This document shows positions 52,950-54,721 of a stretch of DNA of 54,721 nucleotides, one piece after another. A model generated the notes under the pieces. That model made no database searches and was not told where the DNA came from. It was given only the letters and a program-made list of their open reading frames with translations. Positions within the stretch are counted from its first letter, which is position 1; each line of letters opens with the position of its first letter. This DNA comes from Oligoflexales bacterium. Its GTDB lineage: Bacteria; Bdellovibrionota_B; Oligoflexia; Oligoflexales; JALZUQ01. The translations under genes and the position numbers were made by a program. The DNA is taken from positions 1 through 54,721 of the forward strand of contig JALZUQ010000042.1 of the NCBI GenBank assembly GCA_023301465.1, written 5' to 3'.

Positions 52950-53593
52950 ACTAAACTCCTTTACCAAATTAATTTCTTTTAAAATATTTAATGTCAGTTT
53001 ATTTGTCTACATATGCACACCGATAACTGTTCGGAACGAACACTTTTTTACATTTATAGAAGATCTCTTTTCGATTTAAACACTAACACCAAGAGGTCTA
53101 TAGTTCTGGTGCATGTAAACAAAATCCTGCATAAAAGCTTAGTTCCTCGAAGCAAAATTTAAAGTCATTTGATACATAGCTACTTCTTTCAAACTAATTC
53201 AGCTTAACGAAAAATATACGACTTCCTACACGTAGCTTACCTTGATATTTGATTGAAAACTAAATACTCATTCTTCAAATTTATTAAACTTTTACGGTTG
53301 GAATGAATAAAAGTATCTTTTATTCGTTAAATATCTATATATTTTAGCAAGTAGGCCACTTGCTAATTAACTAAAACAAGAACTCATGAATAAAATCCAC
53401 CAAGCAACATAAACAATAATAGCTGTAGCACTTTAAAAGCACTACTCAAGTTATTAGAAAAGGGCTAATAAACACATAAATAACCATCTGTTATTACAAT
53501 ATAAATTTTAATATTTGCAATTTTGCTACAAGCCCGCTAGTTTCTGATTGTTTTTTAGGCAATTGCTCAACCTCCCTATATTAGGAAATTAAT
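52950..53593. other. hairpin-rich non-coding region
   Basis: About 645 bp without a gene. Three perfect hairpins can be read: TGTTCG/CGAACA at 53028-53042 followed by six T, GAATAAAAG/CTTTTATTC at 53305-53325 (extendable to 53302-53328), and TTAGCAAGT/ACTTGCTAA at 53344-53366. The last two are only 15 bases apart. The first looks like a plus-strand terminator with no gene upstream on that strand, so a small RNA is possible. Confidence 0.5.
53028..53049 (+). terminator. terminator-like hairpin without an upstream gene
   Basis: A six-bp stem (TGTTCG/CGAACA) with loop GAA is followed after one base by six T. The nearest plus-strand gene ends more than 600 bases upstream, behind a minus-strand lipoprotein gene. 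Confidence 0.45.
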
Positions 53594-54676
53594 TTGAAAA
53601 CATACTTACATATTTCTATTGTTTTATGGGTCTTCATAAATGCACTCACTTCATCTGCTCAGACACCTATAGAAACTAAAAAGAAACAAACAAAAATTGA
53701 GTTTATATTTAAAGATGGCTTTCTTGAAGCTTCTACTGAAAAGCAAACTATTTCAAAACTCACCAAAGAGGAAAAGAAAGTGAGTATATTATGGTGGAAT
53801 GTTTTCAGACAAGGTGTATCACCTCTAGACCTTAATAAAAATCTTTTGGCTTTTATACTACCGCCACACTCTGTAGACATGATCGTTCTTGGAGAGTTTG
53901 ATGCCAATAAAACACTCCACCCAAAAGTACTTTTTGAGATCATAAAACGTTACCCTTATTTTGAGTATTTTCATTACAACGATAACTTTGATGATACTAA
54001 GGCTCGCAGTATTCTTGTAGCTAGTAAATTCCACCCAAAAGACCGCACTTATGAAAAAGGTGGACTAAAGTGGTCGGACCCAAAAGAAACTAAAAAAGAA
54101 CAAAAAGAGTTTATTGCCAGCTGGAAAGAAGACTATGCAAGTAGTACAACAGACTGGGAACGAGCTTTTATTGCATTATCATTTACCGCATTTGATAAAG
54201 ATTTTTCAATTGTTCCAGTTCATTTAGCAAACCCCTGGGCTGTTGTTAAAAATGTTCATAACTACGATTCATTTGGAGTGAGTTCTGTAGTTTGTGCAGG
54301 CTGTTCTGTTGTGTTTGGAGATGACAACCCTCTTTCAAACCAAATAGAGGGACTTCAAGATAAAATAATAAAAAAGTTCAAAAACAAAAAAAATCATACC
54401 GTTTCTGTTTTTGGAGATTTTAATATGCCTCGTTCTGTCATGAGAAAAAACACGAGCTCATATAATTTTCTAATCAAAAGCATGAAAGACACAAAAAAAG
54501 AACACGTTATAACTTTCCCTACAAGTCTCGCAGAAAAACTTGGAAACAAAACCCCTCATGTTGAAATAGATCATTGTTTTTGCTTTCCGAAAAACACGAC
54601 TAATATTCAGTCGCATACTTTACACCTAAAAGGTAGCGATCATTACCCAATGTTAATTCATATAGATTTAAAGTAA
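53594..54676 (+). CDS. secreted endonuclease/exonuclease/phosphatase-family protein
   Basis: A signal peptide (IVLWVFINALTSSAQ) precedes an EEP-fold domain of the DNase I/exonuclease III type. Active-site elements appear in order: Asn69 in LWWNVF, Glu101 in LGEFD, His210 in VPVHLANPW, Asp275 and Asn277 in GDFNMP, Asp326 in IDHCF, and Asp349/His350 in GSDHYPM. All catalytic positions are thus present. The substrate may be DNA, RNA or a phosphoester lipid head group; extracellular nuclease is my best guess. TTG start with AGGA upstream. Confidence 0.88.
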   Translation: MKTYLHISIVLWVFINALTSSAQTPIETKKKQTKIEFIFKDGFLEASTEKQTISKLTKEEKKVSILWWNVFRQGVSPLDLNKNLLAFILPPHSVDMIVLGEFDANKTLHPKVLFEIIKRYPYFEYFHYNDNFDDTKARSILVASKFHPKDRTYEKGGLKWSDPKETKKEQKEFIASWKEDYASSTTDWERAFIALSFTAFDKDFSIVPVHLANPWAVVKNVHNYDSFGVSSVVCAGCSVVFGDDNPLSNQIEGLQDKIIKKFKNKKNHTVSVFGDFNMPRSVMRKNTSSYNFLIKSMKDTKKEHVITFPTSLAEKLGNKTPHVEIDHCFCFPKNTTNIQSHTLHLKGSDHYPMLIHIDLK

Positions 54677-54721
54677 TTAATTTTGCTTTTCAAAATCAAA
54701 TAAAGGCAAGAATAATAGAAT

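Overview
The window is about 54.7 kb of an AT-rich, gene-dense chromosome from a Gram-negative bacterium. Housekeeping genes (rpsA, lapA, rsmB, pepQ, fabH, trmJ, fba, fabG, tgt, ybeY, khpA, nagZ, yhbY, leuS) alternate with many secreted proteins and lipoproteins that belong to no family I recognise. A truncated TIGR02147-like helix-turn-helix protein, the abundance of orphan exported proteins, and an exported amino-sugar enzyme and nuclease suggest Bdellovibrionota or a relative. This is inference; no rRNA or definitive marker is present. I found no tRNA, rRNA, IS element or CRISPR array.

Layout. 1-4.8 kb: a partial ORF with a perfect 21-bp in-frame tandem repeat, a small exported protein, a Nudix hydrolase, a CbpA-like DnaJ and a DUF3108 protein. 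4.8-8 kb: rpsA-lapA, then a small secreted protein ending in a strong bidirectional terminator. 8-10.7 kb (minus strand): rsmB, a catalytically degenerate exported PLD-like protein and a lipoprotein, translationally coupled. 10.8-16.2 kb: Xaa-Pro peptidase, a lipoprotein with a CX4CH heme-like motif, a FadL-like porin with its partner lipoprotein, and MscS. 16.3-23.7 kb: AcuI-type reductase, an orphan two-gene operon for secreted proteins (one with a PD-(D/E)XK-like motif set), fabH-trmJ, class I aldolase and redoxin. 23.7-31.8 kb: three large exported orphans, two of them paralogs, then an 815-residue cytoplasmic helical protein with a C-terminal HEPN RNase motif. 31.8-41.5 kb: fabG, an exported NagB-LmbE fusion, lipoproteins, tgt, and the ybeY-corC-alkA operon. 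41.5-47.9 kb: khpA-nagZ-yhbY, a SRPBCC protein, two small genes (the first behind a sigma-54 promoter), and leuS of apparent Bacteroidota type with a nucleosidase-like partner. 48-54.7 kb: orphan secreted proteins including a frameshifted one, a TetR gene facing an HTH gene across a 26-bp palindrome, a lipoprotein, 645 bp of hairpin-rich non-coding DNA, and an exported EEP nuclease.

The strongest cross-gene observation is a shared C-terminal signature in unrelated exported non-lipoproteins: one Cys 6-17 residues from the end, usually followed three residues later by Phe or Leu (CQMSF, CHEHF, CLSLF twice, CAEAF, CSDAF, with CHDGL and CRSLL as variants). It has no following membrane helix, so it does not match known PEP-CTERM, GlyGly-CTERM or MYXO-CTERM tags, and could be an undescribed sorting or modification signal. 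Other leads are the HEPN protein, the exported NagB-LmbE fusion with an altered active site, the sigma-54 promoter with a palindromic upstream site, and the possible LeuS transfer.
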